The notes under the pieces: generated by a model
The model's input: only the letters and a program-made list of their open reading frames with translations
Told to the model about the DNA's origin: nothing
Databases searched by the model: none
Position numbers and translations under genes: made by a program
Shown: positions 35,138 to 43,682 of the stretch, piece by piece
Position numbering within the stretch: position 1 is the stretch's first letter
Layout: each line of letters opens with the position of its first letter
NCBI GenBank assembly: GCA_964398185.1
Contig: CAYNML010000015.1
Coordinates: 22,517-86,516, forward strand
Source of the DNA: Fen-1058 sp964398185
Lineage (GTDB): Bacteria > Chloroflexota > Anaerolineae > Fen-1058
Length of the DNA: 64,000 nucleotides
Reading direction: 5' to 3'

Positions 35138-36133
35138 TCAATCCACAATCTGTTGAATCTCGCCGTTGATTTCCAACCCGGCGTGCCGCCCGGTTCCCTC
35201 AAATAGCACTTGCTCATCTTTCAAGTCGATCAGCTTCACGGCAATCGCCGCCGTCAAACTTTCCGTCACACGCTGCAGCATCTCACTGCGATACGGCGCG
35301 TGCAGCAGGCCGCCTTCGCTGCGCGCCGCATCAATCGCCAGGCGATGCGTCTGGTTGACAACGCGCAAGATCACGTGTGTATCCGTCAAGCGCAGGCTGG
35401 TGATCTTCGATCCGTTGTACTTGGTGAAGCGGTACAACTGACGCCCATGCCACAACCCGATGATGAACCCCCGGAACGATTTGCCCAGCCACGGGATGGT
35501 CGCCACTGAGATTGTAATCGACGTACCCTGTTGTTCAAAGTGATTCGTCTGCCCCCAGATCCACGCCTGCGGAAAGGCCTGCCCCCAGTCCTTCTCAATG
35601 TAACCGCGCCCGCCGTCGAAATTCACCGTTTCACCGTTCATGTGCAGCGAGCCGCACACAGCATGATCGAAACCGAGCACGCCGTGATAGCACTCCATGA
35701 ACGGCGCAAAGGCATACGGCCCCATGATGCCGGGCGAAGTCAGGCTGACCGGCCACGGCGTGATACCGTCGAACGTCAGCGCGCCGCGCAGGGTCCGATC
35801 GGAATCGGCAATGTCGATCGAGATGTGGTCCACCCGAAAGTGATTCGGCCCCACGCGCAGATCGAACTCCCGATCGGATGCCGCAAACTGATCGAGCGGG
35901 TAACGGTGGTACGTCGAATGGCCGCTCAAGCCATCGAGCACCTGGACGAACGCATGAGAGGTCGATCGATCCTTGCCCAGAAACACGCCCGGAATGATCG
36001 CCTGGACGTGCTGTTCGGTGGCATCGACGAACTTGAAATACCAGCCCTCAAAAAAGTCACGGCGTTTCCCCTGACCGTGATACAACGCGGGCTGCCAGAC
36101 GGCGCGCAGCCCGGCCCGGATTGCTTTCAGCAT
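35138..36133 (-). CDS. Tocopherol cyclase-like protein
   Basis: The protein has 331 aa from ATG 36133. The pattern FFEGWYFKFVDA near 35, VQAIIPGVFLG, NFDGGRGYIEKDWGQAFPQAW near 190 and HFRVDHISIDI is typical of the tocopherol-cyclase-like family (PF14249). Plant and cyanobacterial members cyclise prenylquinols; bacterial members without tocopherol synthesis are widespread and of unknown substrate. No other tocopherol gene is in the window, so vitamin E synthesis should not be assumed. Confidence 0.8.
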   Translation of the reverse strand: MLKAIRAGLRAVWQPALYHGQGKRRDFFEGWYFKFVDATEQHVQAIIPGVFLGKDRSTSHAFVQVLDGLSGHSTYHRYPLDQFAASDREFDLRVGPNHFRVDHISIDIADSDRTLRGALTFDGITPWPVSLTSPGIMGPYAFAPFMECYHGVLGFDHAVCGSLHMNGETVNFDGGRGYIEKDWGQAFPQAWIWGQTNHFEQQGTSITISVATIPWLGKSFRGFIIGLWHGRQLYRFTKYNGSKITSLRLTDTHVILRVVNQTHRLAIDAARSEGGLLHAPYRSEMLQRVTESLTAAIAVKLIDLKDEQVLFEGTGRHAGLEINGEIQQIVD

Positions 36134-36235
36134 CTGTCCCCCCGCGACCTGCACAGTATTTGTTGTGCTAATTCAAGTGTATCACAACAAAACTGCGTAA
36201 TGTCGTCATCACTTCCATTACGCAGTCAGTGTGTC

Positions 36236-37846
36236 TCACCGCTTCGCCGCCGGCGGCCTGCCTTTGGCCTCCGCGGCATCTTCAACGGGCGGCGCGGGCG
36301 GCGCATTGATGAGATCCCACAGGCCCTGCGCCAGCACGCCGATGGCTTGCGCCGCCGGGGCGCTGGCCTCCAACTGGAAGATGGTGGCCCCCTTTACAGA
36401 GGAGTACCGCAGTTTGGGATCGTCGGGAATGTGATAGACGCGCCGCAGCCCCAGCGCTTTTTCTACCTGCGCCGCTGGAATGCCGCCTGGCATGTTGGCG
36501 CGATTGATGACCAGCACGATGCGCTCCACCGGCAGGCCCAGCAGCGCGGCCATATCGCAGAAAATCCGCGCATTCTTCACCGACGCCAGTTCCGGCGTGA
36601 TCACCAGCAGCAGCAGGTTGACGATGTCGATCAATGCCAGGTTCTGATCGGTCAGGTAGCTGCCCGTGTCGATCACCACCGCGCTCGCTCGATCGCGCAG
36701 CCGGCGCGCGGCCTGCACCAGCATGCTGCCGGTGATCAATTCAGCCGCTTCCGGCTTGGGCGGCGCAAACAGCAGGTTGATGCCCGACGAGTGAGCCATC
36801 AACAGATCGGGCAAGGTCTCCGCGTCGGGGCGGCTGCTGGTGGTCAAATCGGCCAGCGACTTGGTGGGGCGCATGTTCAGGTGCACCGGCAGATCGCCGA
36901 ATTGCAGATCGGTGTCGATGAGGGCGGCGCCGTGCTGAATCTGATCGAGCGCAGCCGTCAGGTTGATTGCTAGCGCCGATACCCCCACGCCGCCGCGCGG
37001 ACTGTAGACCATGAACAAGGGCACCCGCAGGCTGGAAGTGGTGCGCTCGACGACGGCGATTTCGGAAGGCAGCGCCGCCTGCGCAAGCGCCGGGCGTTTC
37101 GCTTCTTCGATCTTCCGGTAGGTCGGTATTGCCGCCTTGTACACGCGGCGAATGCAGTTCACCAGTTCGTCGGCGCTGAACGGCTTGGTCTGGTAATCGC
37201 GCGCGCCCGCCAGCATGGCCGAGCGCATGTAGTCCTGCTCGAACTGAACTGAGATAATGATGACCTGGCAATAGGGCACCTGCAGCGACATTTCGCGGGT
37301 GGCCGTGATGCCATCCATGTCCGGCATGTTGATGTCCATCAACACGATGTGCGGCTCGTACTCGTGCGCCAATTCCAGGCCAGAGATGCCGTTGTAGGCC
37401 TGCCCGACCACTTCCATGTCTGACTCGAAAGCAATCAGGCGGCTGACGTTCTCGCGCGTCTCTTTGTTGTCGTCTACGATCAGGATGCGGATTTTATCGC
37501 CGGTGGAACCGGGTTTTACGAGGCGCGTCGGCGGACGTGACAACGCTTCAGCTTTGGCTGCAGAACGGGCGGCAGCATCGGCCGCAGCGGCGGTCTGGCG
37601 CTGAGCGGCAGCCTTCTGCTCGGCAGCCGTGGGACTCGCCACCTTGGCCTGCCCGATTAATGACGTTAACGAGGGAGGCGGTTCAGATGCAACAGCAGGA
37701 GCAGCGGGGACGGCAGTGGATTTGGCCGGTGCGGGCGCGGTTTGCTTGACCTTCTTGCGGCGGCGGCGCATGACGACCGCCAGCACCAGCACGAAGAGCA
37801 GCAGCACGGACAGCCCGGCAATGACAAGCAGGAGTGTAGGATCCAT
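36236..37846 (-). CDS. TM-anchored receiver domain fused to TadZ/CpaE-like ATPase
   Basis: The protein has 536 aa from ATG 37846. One TM helix (4-26) and a basic, Ala-rich linker precede a receiver domain (118-235; Asp124-Asp125, phospho-acceptor Asp171 in LMDINMPDMDG, Lys221). From 275 comes a MinD/CpaE-type ATPase domain with YSPRGGVGVSALAINLT: the usual P-loop lysine pair is replaced, as is common in TadZ/CpaE proteins that localise Tad pili. LVITPELASVKNARIF is typical CpaE. It could act with the Flp pilin at 21226, though they are 15 kb apart. Membrane anchoring by the N-terminus is unusual. Confidence 0.85.
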   Translation of the reverse strand: MDPTLLLVIAGLSVLLLFVLVLAVVMRRRRKKVKQTAPAPAKSTAVPAAPAVASEPPPSLTSLIGQAKVASPTAAEQKAAAQRQTAAAADAAARSAAKAEALSRPPTRLVKPGSTGDKIRILIVDDNKETRENVSRLIAFESDMEVVGQAYNGISGLELAHEYEPHIVLMDINMPDMDGITATREMSLQVPYCQVIIISVQFEQDYMRSAMLAGARDYQTKPFSADELVNCIRRVYKAAIPTYRKIEEAKRPALAQAALPSEIAVVERTTSSLRVPLFMVYSPRGGVGVSALAINLTAALDQIQHGAALIDTDLQFGDLPVHLNMRPTKSLADLTTSSRPDAETLPDLLMAHSSGINLLFAPPKPEAAELITGSMLVQAARRLRDRASAVVIDTGSYLTDQNLALIDIVNLLLLVITPELASVKNARIFCDMAALLGLPVERIVLVINRANMPGGIPAAQVEKALGLRRVYHIPDDPKLRYSSVKGATIFQLEASAPAAQAIGVLAQGLWDLINAPPAPPVEDAAEAKGRPPAAKR

Positions 37847-37907
37847 TGGACACAATCACCTTGAGTACAGTAACGGCTATTGTACGCGGCCCGACCCTCT
37901 GCGCCAA

Positions 37908-37952
37908 TCCCACCAAAGTCCGGGGACTATCTCGTCCCACCAAAGTCCGGGG
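37908..37952. repeat. Two 18-bp direct repeats
   Basis: TCCCACCAAAGTCCGGGG occurs at 37908-37925 and exactly again at 37935-37952, a 27-base period. They lie between the TadZ-like and DUF4129 genes. Confidence 0.85.
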
Positions 37953-37977
37953 CGCAGCACGGGACATACCTTACCGC

Positions 37978-39444
37978 TCACTCCTCAGTTAGCGGCGATT
38001 GTATCACAGGTGTCTCTTGCAGACGAATGAGGGCGGACTGCGCGGCCTGCGCCTCGTCGGGCGTAAGGTCATCGTCGGCATAACGTGCGCGAAGATAGAG
38101 GGCGGTCAATCCATCCAGGGCTGCCTGTCGCGTTTCAGGCAAGCGGCCAATTTGCTGCGCATATTGCGCGGGCGTTTGCGAGGGCGCGCGCTCTGGTATA
38201 CGCACACGCGCCCAGTCCAGGAAGCCCTGATAAGCGCGGCGCACGGTCTGCCGCGCATCATCGCCGCGCAGCGGCAGATACCTTTCGCGCTCGGCAACAG
38301 ATTTGCGGCGCAGGCGTTCGAGCAAGTTCTTCAACTGCTCCCGCAGCAATTCGCGCGTCGCAATACTTTCGCGAATTTCGTCGGGATTGCGGCGAGACAG
38401 TAAACCCGATCGGCGCAGCGCCCAGATGGCGGCCACGGCGAACACGATCAACAGCAGCACCACCGCGGTGCCCCGGCTGAACGTGGCAAATTCGGGCGAA
38501 TCGAGAAAACTCTGGACGTCGCGCTGGGCGCCCGCCAGGTTTAGCTGCACACCCAGGTTGCGAATCACCTGCATCACCCCCATGACACCTTCCAGGATCA
38601 AACGCAGGATCGCCTGCAGCAGTGGCACCAGGGGCGTGATCAACCAGAACAAAAAAGTCAACACCGGGCGCAGCACATCGACCAAGCCATTCCCCAGCGT
38701 GAAAGCGGCCGGACCGATCGAAGCGATGAACTCCCGCAGCACGTCGGGGGAGAAGAGCGTCGCGATCAGCAGCCCGCTCAGCAGGATGGCGCCGACCACG
38801 CCAAGGATGATGGCGAACCAATGGCGCTGGCGCTTCAGCCACGATCCGGCTTCCGGCTGCTGCGCGCGCGCCAGCTCCACATTGACGATCGTCAAGGTGC
38901 TCAACGCGGTGGCAAAGAAGATCAGCACGGCGGCCAGCACATCGGACGGCGCGAGGCGGCGCGAGAAGTGATTGACCAGGATCAGGCAGGCCAGGGCCAG
39001 CACACCGTTGAGAAAAGTCCGCTCCAGGTTTTCTTCAACCAGCGATCGGCTGCGTCCAAGGAGAATGCCGCGCCACCACAAAATGGCCACCACCATCGCC
39101 GTGAGCAGTTCGGGCGCGACAGAGTTTTGCCAGTCCAGCAAATTCTGCAACAAGACGCCGGGCAGCGACATGGAATAGGTCAGCACGGTAATGACGACAA
39201 TCGCCAGCAAGCCGTTTAACACGATCAGGCGGCGTTCATGGCGCGTCCGGCGCATGGCCTGACGAGTCACCACCATGCTCGCCAGGATCACGCCCACCAT
39301 CACGCCGGGCGGCGGCACCTGCCCCACCCGATTGATTCCGGTGGAGAGCACCACCCACTGCGCCCACGGCTCAAACCACGTCACCACCATGCTGGCGATG
39401 GCGACCGGTAGAATAATCAGCTGCAGCCAGTCAATGCGCTTCAT
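37978..39444 (-). CDS. DUF4129 multi-pass membrane protein
   Basis: The protein has 488 aa with about nine hydrophobic helices and a cytoplasmic C-terminal DUF4129 domain (about 370-470: RRAYQGFLDWARVRIPERAPSQTPAQYAQQ, split; ending in LRARYADDDLTPDEA). DUF4129, DUF58 and MoxR genes regularly travel together, as here. Their shared function is poorly known, with links to peptidoglycan or transglutaminase-like functions. Only 12 bases separate it from DUF58. Confidence 0.88.
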   Translation of the reverse strand: MKRIDWLQLIILPVAIASMVVTWFEPWAQWVVLSTGINRVGQVPPPGVMVGVILASMVVTRQAMRRTRHERRLIVLNGLLAIVVITVLTYSMSLPGVLLQNLLDWQNSVAPELLTAMVVAILWWRGILLGRSRSLVEENLERTFLNGVLALACLILVNHFSRRLAPSDVLAAVLIFFATALSTLTIVNVELARAQQPEAGSWLKRQRHWFAIILGVVGAILLSGLLIATLFSPDVLREFIASIGPAAFTLGNGLVDVLRPVLTFLFWLITPLVPLLQAILRLILEGVMGVMQVIRNLGVQLNLAGAQRDVQSFLDSPEFATFSRGTAVVLLLIVFAVAAIWALRRSGLLSRRNPDEIRESIATRELLREQLKNLLERLRRKSVAERERYLPLRGDDARQTVRRAYQGFLDWARVRIPERAPSQTPAQYAQQIGRLPETRQAALDGLTALYLRARYADDDLTPDEAQAAQSALIRLQETPVIQSPLTEE

Positions 39445-39456
39445 GCTCTTGCCCCA

Positions 39457-40698
39457 TCAAGTGGCCGGCGGACTCACCGGCGACCACGCCAGGTTCAACG
39501 CTGACAGTTCCGGCCAATTTTCGCGCACCACGCACAGCGGCACGTCGGGCGGCACAGGCCGATCGAGTTGACGACCGACCAGAATCAGCGCCACCGGATG
39601 GCCCTTGCGCCGCAGGCCCAACAGCCCATTGAGCAGGGCATCGTTGATCAATGAAGTGATCGCAAAGATCGAAGCGCCATAGGGCAGCCGCGGTTGTTCG
39701 AGGCGCAATAGCTGGTCAAACGGCATGAGCGGTGTGGACATCAATTCGGCCAGGGTGTCGAGCAAGTGGCTGGCCTGCAAAGCGTGACGCGACGCGGGCA
39801 GGTGAATCCATGCACCGGATTCAAGGATGGCGCCGTTCGAGGCCAGGCCGACAGAGCGGCGCGCTTCCAGTCCCGCCAGTGCCAGCGAGGCGGCCACCAC
39901 AATGGCCGTCTCGAGAAAGTCGACGACGACACCTTCATAGAGGTGCTCCAGCGTTTGGACATTCAGGCAGATCATCCAGTGCGGCGCGGCGCTGGGATCG
40001 AACAGTTTGGTCTGCAAGGTGCTGCGATGTGCCGTCGCTTTCCAGTGCACGTGGCGCACACTGTCACCGGGGTGATAATCGCGCGCGCCGGCCACTTGCA
40101 GCAGATCGTTCAAGATGCGCCGCTCGCTGCCGAAATCGCCCAGCGGCCGCGCCACCGCTAAGCTGAGCTGCCGGACCGGAACAATCTTGGGATAGACCAG
40201 CACGGTCTGCACAGCCGCCGCCAGCTGGCGGCGGCGGCGAAACCCAAACAGATCGCCGGACGCGATCTGCGCCGGTCCGATGCGATAGACACCGCGTCGT
40301 TCGCCGCGCAGCCGATAGCGCCGCCGCACTTTCTCGTACCAGCGCAGACTGTAAACATTAGCCAGCACACGGCGATGTGGCCGCGTACTGAGATGTGTCT
40401 CGGTGCGCAAAATGAGCAGATCTTGCGGCACTTCATCTTCCACCCGCAACCACGGCAGCGGCAGCGGTTTGGCATTGATCAGCTCAACCCAGAATTCCGT
40501 CTCTTCGCCCTGAAACAAGCGCAGCGTCTCAAACCGGCGCGTATAGCTGATGCCCGCCAGGCAATAGCGGCCCCACAACCACGAGGTGAAGGCAATGATT
40601 ACCACGATGATGCCGATGAGGAACAGCAGCGGGCTGCGTGTTACCAGGCTGAGCACAAAAACGAGGAAAAGCAGCACAAGGGTGAGACGGCTGGTCAT
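39457..40698 (-). CDS. DUF58 domain protein
   Basis: The protein has 413 aa. Two TM helices (4-42) are followed by a soluble part with the DUF58 motif ARDYHPGDSVRHVHWKATAH (about 212-231). The start overlaps the MoxR stop by 4 bases (ATGA), so translation is coupled. DUF58 proteins have a VWA-like fold and are thought to work with MoxR ATPases as metal chelatase-like or chaperone-like pairs. Confidence 0.92.
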   Translation of the reverse strand: MTSRLTLVLLFLVFVLSLVTRSPLLFLIGIIVVIIAFTSWLWGRYCLAGISYTRRFETLRLFQGEETEFWVELINAKPLPLPWLRVEDEVPQDLLILRTETHLSTRPHRRVLANVYSLRWYEKVRRRYRLRGERRGVYRIGPAQIASGDLFGFRRRRQLAAAVQTVLVYPKIVPVRQLSLAVARPLGDFGSERRILNDLLQVAGARDYHPGDSVRHVHWKATAHRSTLQTKLFDPSAAPHWMICLNVQTLEHLYEGVVVDFLETAIVVAASLALAGLEARRSVGLASNGAILESGAWIHLPASRHALQASHLLDTLAELMSTPLMPFDQLLRLEQPRLPYGASIFAITSLINDALLNGLLGLRRKGHPVALILVGRQLDRPVPPDVPLCVVRENWPELSALNLAWSPVSPPAT

Positions 40699-41660
40699 GG
40701 CTCCGACCAGATCTCTTCCACCGGCACGGGCACCTGCTCGATCACGCCCTGCAGCACCGCGGTCACGTCCTTGCCGTGCAAGCGCGAGTGGCTGGACAGG
40801 ATCAAGCGGTGGGCCAGCGTCGGCACGCTGAGCCGCTGCACATCGTCGGGGATGATAAAGGCGCGGCCGCGCACCGCCGCCAGCACTTGCGCCGTGCGCG
40901 CCAGCGCCAGCGATCCACGCGGACTTGCGCCGAGCGACAACGCGGGAGTGTGGCGCGTGGCGCGCACCAGCGCCAGGATGTACGTCTCAATGGCGGGGCT
41001 GATGTAAACGCGGCGGCAGGCCTGGCTGAGTTCCAGCACTTCAGCGCCGGTGATCACCGGTTGCAGCGACTCCAACGGATCGACTTCGCGGAAGCGGCGC
41101 AGCACTTCGCGTTCTTCTTCGGCCTCAGGGTACCCGATCGACACACGCAGCAAAAAGCGATCAAGCTGCGCTTCGGGCAGCGGGAACGTGCCCTCCAATT
41201 CGATGGGGTTCTGCGTGGCGACAACGAGGAAGGGCCGCGGCACCGATCGGGTGATGCCGTCCACCGTCACTTGCCGTTCTTCCATCGCCTCGAGTAAAGC
41301 CGATTGTGTGCGCGGCCCCGCCCGGTTGATCTCGTCAGCCAGAATGATCTGTGACATCAACGGCCCGGCGCGATATTCAAATTCCTGCGTCTTCTGGTTG
41401 AAGATGCTGACGCCGGTGATGTCGCTGGGTAATAAATCGGGCGTGAACTGCACGCGCTGAAACGAGCAGCCCAGCGATTTCGCTAACGACTTCGCTAGCA
41501 TCGTCTTGGCCAGGCCCGGCACGTCTTCGATCAGCACGTGGCCCGGCGTCAACAATGCCACCGTCAGCAACTCGACGACGGACGCTTTGCCGACGATGAC
41601 CTTCTCGATGTTCTGCTGGATGGCCTGGGCTGCAGCCTGGATCTGCGAGAGATCGGTCAT
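40695..41660 (-). CDS. MoxR-family AAA+ ATPase
   Basis: The protein has 321 aa. Walker A is DVPGLAKTMLA (about 39-49), Walker B IILADEINRAGPRTQSALLEAM split near 110, and the sensor ATQNPIELEGTFPLPEAQLDRF near 150. These chaperone-like ATPases help mature or activate partner complexes, here probably the DUF58 and DUF4129 products in the same operon. Confidence 0.95.
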   Translation of the reverse strand: MTDLSQIQAAAQAIQQNIEKVIVGKASVVELLTVALLTPGHVLIEDVPGLAKTMLAKSLAKSLGCSFQRVQFTPDLLPSDITGVSIFNQKTQEFEYRAGPLMSQIILADEINRAGPRTQSALLEAMEERQVTVDGITRSVPRPFLVVATQNPIELEGTFPLPEAQLDRFLLRVSIGYPEAEEEREVLRRFREVDPLESLQPVITGAEVLELSQACRRVYISPAIETYILALVRATRHTPALSLGASPRGSLALARTAQVLAAVRGRAFIIPDDVQRLSVPTLAHRLILSSHSRLHGKDVTAVLQGVIEQVPVPVEEIWSEP

Positions 41661-41681
41661 TAAAAGGGTCCTTGGGAGATC

Positions 41682-41748
41682 TAACGAGTAACAAGTAACG
41701 AGTAAAACGTAGATGGCGCATTACTCGTTACTCGTTACTCGTTTGCTT
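41682..41748. repeat. 7-nt periodic palindromic array at the aldo-keto reductase stop
   Basis: TAACGAG, TAACAAG, TAACGAG, TAAAACG (41682-41709) are followed by three perfect TTACTCG units (41721-41741) and TTTGCTT. The last codons and stop of the aldo-keto reductase (VTSNE, stop 41721-41723 on the minus strand) are encoded by the units. Confidence 0.9.
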
Positions 41749-42692
41749 ATCTCATCCAACTTCGCCACTTCCTCATCCGTCAAGCGCCAGCCCAGCGCCC
41801 CGAAGTTTTCCTGCGCCTGCCGCAGATTCTTCGCGCCGGGAATGGGCACCGCGCCTTTGCAGATGAGCCAGTTCAACGACACTTGCGCCGGCGTCTTCGC
41901 GCTGTCAGCGACGCCGTGCGCCTGGCCGATCTCGCGCAGCACCTCGATCAGGGGCTGAATCCTGGCCAGCAGCTTGCGGTTGTAGATGCGGCCGCGCATA
42001 CCGGGCAGGACGTTATCGGGCGTGTACTTGCCGGTGAGCATCCCCTTGGCGATCGGACTGTAGGCGATGACGGTCACGCCCAGATCGCGGCAGACTTTGA
42101 TCAAGCCGCTGGTCTCCGGCTTCCGATTGAGCAGGCTGTATTCCACTTGGTTCGAAGCCAACGGCACGCCGCGCTGCAACAGCGCCGCATGCGCGCGGAT
42201 GGTCTGGCTGGAACTGAAATTGGATACGCCCACGGCGCGCGTCAGGCCGGCCTCCACCGCGTCGGCCATCGCGTCCATCCACGCTTCGACCGAGACGGGC
42301 GTGTACGGCCAGTGAATCTGATATAAGTCTACTTGCGAGAGGCCCAATCGGTTCAAACTGTTGCGCAGCGCCTGCAGCAGGCGGCCTGCGGTCAAGCGCC
42401 ACGGCATGGGCGCGAACTTGGTCGCCAGCACCACCTGATCGCGCGTGTTGGTCTCCGCCATGAACTGGCCAATCAACTGCTCTGAGCGGCCGCGCCCGTA
42501 CATCTCTGCCGTGTCGATGAAGTTGATCCCGGCGGCCAGCGTCGCTTCATAGACCGGCTTCAGATCGACCTCGCCGTAACCTTTGCCGTAATTCCACATC
42601 ATCGTGTCGCCCCACTGCCAGATGCCGAGGCCCAGCGGGGTGATGCGGAGATCGGTGTTGCCGAGAGGGATGAGATCGAGTTGAGGGGACAT
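41721..42692 (-). CDS. Aldo-keto reductase
   Basis: The protein has 323 aa from ATG 42692, after AGGAG. NFIDTAEMYGRGRSEQLIGQF (about 49-69) with Tyr57, Lys83 (LATKFAP) and His113 (YQIHWPY) makes the catalytic set; IAYSPIAKGMLTGKY and the C-terminal PIPGAKNLRQAQEN form the NADP site. The substrate is unknown. The last five residues are repeat-encoded. Its promoter is part of a terminator-promoter unit. Confidence 0.93.
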   Translation of the reverse strand: MSPQLDLIPLGNTDLRITPLGLGIWQWGDTMMWNYGKGYGEVDLKPVYEATLAAGINFIDTAEMYGRGRSEQLIGQFMAETNTRDQVVLATKFAPMPWRLTAGRLLQALRNSLNRLGLSQVDLYQIHWPYTPVSVEAWMDAMADAVEAGLTRAVGVSNFSSSQTIRAHAALLQRGVPLASNQVEYSLLNRKPETSGLIKVCRDLGVTVIAYSPIAKGMLTGKYTPDNVLPGMRGRIYNRKLLARIQPLIEVLREIGQAHGVADSAKTPAQVSLNWLICKGAVPIPGAKNLRQAQENFGALGWRLTDEEVAKLDEISKRVTSNE

Positions 42693-42721
42693 GAGGCTCC
42701 TGAACAGGTAATCTGTCATCA

Positions 42722-42750
42722 AGTGTAATGTGAATAGGCACGCGCGTCAA
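42722..42750 (-). promoter_or_regulatory. Promoter of the aldo-keto reductase gene
   Basis: Minus strand: TTGACG (42750-42745), 17 bases, TACACT (42727-42722). The -35 box lies at the end of the T-tract of the preceding terminator. Confidence 0.75.
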
Positions 42751-42752
42751 TC

Positions 42753-42788
42753 AAAACAAAAAGTGACGGGCAATCTTTTGCTCGTCAC
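42753..42788 (-). terminator. Terminator of the MazF-like operon
   Basis: Arms 42778-42788 and 42763-42773 (10 of 11 paired, 4-base loop) are followed on the minus strand by TTTTTGTTTT. Confidence 0.85.
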
Positions 42789-42808
42789 GCGCACACAACA
42801 ATTGCAGT

Positions 42809-43132
42809 TTACGCCACCGCCCTGGACAAACGGGTTTGAATTTCACGCCAATCATGGGCAGAACAATGTCCGATCAATTTCACCGAAGCAACTGGCATCG
42901 TCATCAGAAATGATCTAAATGCCGAGGCGCGGTTCAGATTCGCGGCGGCCCAATCTTGCAGGACATAGTCCATGGGCGTCACGGCATCGGCAACTTGTGA
43001 AGTGATGATCGCCAGAATGACATCGGGGCGATGGCGCTGATACTCCTCGGTTGAGACGACGACCGCCGGACGTCGCTTGATGCCAGTGACGCCCGGAAAG
43101 TCAACTGTCACAATGTCACCCGGCTTGAGCAT
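42809..43132 (-). CDS. PemK/MazF-like mRNA interferase toxin
   Basis: The protein has 107 aa from ATG 43132. MLKPGDIVTVDFPGVTGIKRRPAVVVS is the MazF/PemK opening; LAIITSQ follows. The family cleaves mRNA at short sequences. The start overlaps the upstream antitoxin by 17 bases. Confidence 0.82.
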   Translation of the reverse strand: MLKPGDIVTVDFPGVTGIKRRPAVVVSTEEYQRHRPDVILAIITSQVADAVTPMDYVLQDWAAANLNRASAFRSFLMTMPVASVKLIGHCSAHDWREIQTRLSRAVA

Positions 43133-43343
43133 CGTCTTCCCTATCGGCGATGACACGCCCGGCGTATTTTGCAGAAGCGCGGCTGATGTCATAGAGATCC
43201 TGCTGGCTCCACGCGTCGCTTTCATCAGCAACCCAATCAGCAGCAGAATCGGCCAAATCGTCCATGATCAGTTTAGCCAGACGCAGCCGCTCGACAACAG
43301 GCAGCCCTCTGATTTGACCCTGGTATAATGAATCAACACTCAT
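43116..43343 (-). CDS. Putative antitoxin of the MazF-like toxin
   Basis: The protein has 75 aa from ATG 43343, 7 bases after GGAGG. MSVDSLYQGQIRGLPVVERLRLAKLIMDDLAD and the acidic C-terminus (ADREDDAQAG) fit an antitoxin that pairs with the overlapping MazF-like gene. Confidence 0.7.
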   Translation of the reverse strand: MSVDSLYQGQIRGLPVVERLRLAKLIMDDLADSAADWVADESDAWSQQDLYDISRASAKYAGRVIADREDDAQAG

Positions 43344-43373
43344 CGCCACACCTCCAACGCTGTAGGTACATAT

Positions 43374-43402
43374 AGTGTAATCCGCTTACCCATAAGCGTC
43401 AA
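43374..43402 (-). promoter_or_regulatory. Promoter of the MazF-like operon
   Basis: Minus strand: TTGACG (43402-43397), 17 bases, TACACT (43379-43374). Same boxes and spacing as the promoter at 42722-42750 and again directly after a terminator tail. Confidence 0.8.
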
Positions 43403-43458
43403 TCAAAGCAAAGAGTCCCGCCCGTGGCGTAACAGCGCACCCCCGCCCGGCAGGACTC
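43403..43458 (-). terminator. Terminator copy 1 (with duplicated gene end)
   Basis: GAGTCCTGCC/GGCGGGACTC arms (43458-43449 and 43422-43413, one mismatch) followed on the minus strand by TTTGCTTTGATT. Confidence 0.6.
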
Positions 43459-43573
43459 ATCACTCGTTACTTATCACGCACCACGCACTACGCCATACTT
43501 TCCGCCACCACCTCTGCCACGTCCTTCACCTGCATCTCGCTCTGGGCCGCTCTGGCCGCATCCGTCAGCATGG
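43446..43573. repeat. Direct repeat, copy 1, flanking the PIN/UPF0175 module
   Basis: 128 bases match 44563-44690 with 3 mismatches. The repeat contains the last codons of the HdrD-like gene and the heptamer array behind it. Weaker similarity continues to about 43397 (44512 in the other copy). Confidence 0.95.
43488..43573 (-). pseudogene. Duplicated 3' fragment of the HdrD/FadF-like gene
   Basis: On the minus strand it reads MLTDAARAAQSEMQVKDV then AEVVAESMA and stop, identical to the last 27 residues of the protein at 44605-46608. The rest of the gene is missing, so it is a remnant. Confidence 0.9.
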
Positions 43574-43633
43574 CGCAAGTATAGCGCAGAATGAAGAGGT
43601 CAGGCAAACGCCGCGCTTCACGTGGCAGTGTGC

Positions 43634-43639
43634 TACAAT
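43634..43639 (+). promoter_or_regulatory. Extended -10 for the PIN/UPF0175 module
   Basis: TGC-TACAAT (43631-43639) lies 44 bases before the antitoxin ATG. The interval 43344-43682 holds no intact gene: it contains the promoter, terminator, repeat and gene remnant described here. Confidence 0.5.
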
Positions 43640-43682
43640 TAGTGCAGTACCTCGTGAGTGATTGGTGAAAGGAACAGACGCC

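Noticed and set aside
35138..36133. Evidence for vitamin E synthesis
   Set aside because: The cyclase-like family is broad, and no prenyltransferase or methyltransferase genes are nearby.
36850..37020. TadZ-like domain as pseudogene because the Walker A lysine is missing
   Set aside because: Loss of this lysine is common in TadZ/CpaE proteins and the rest of the domain is intact.
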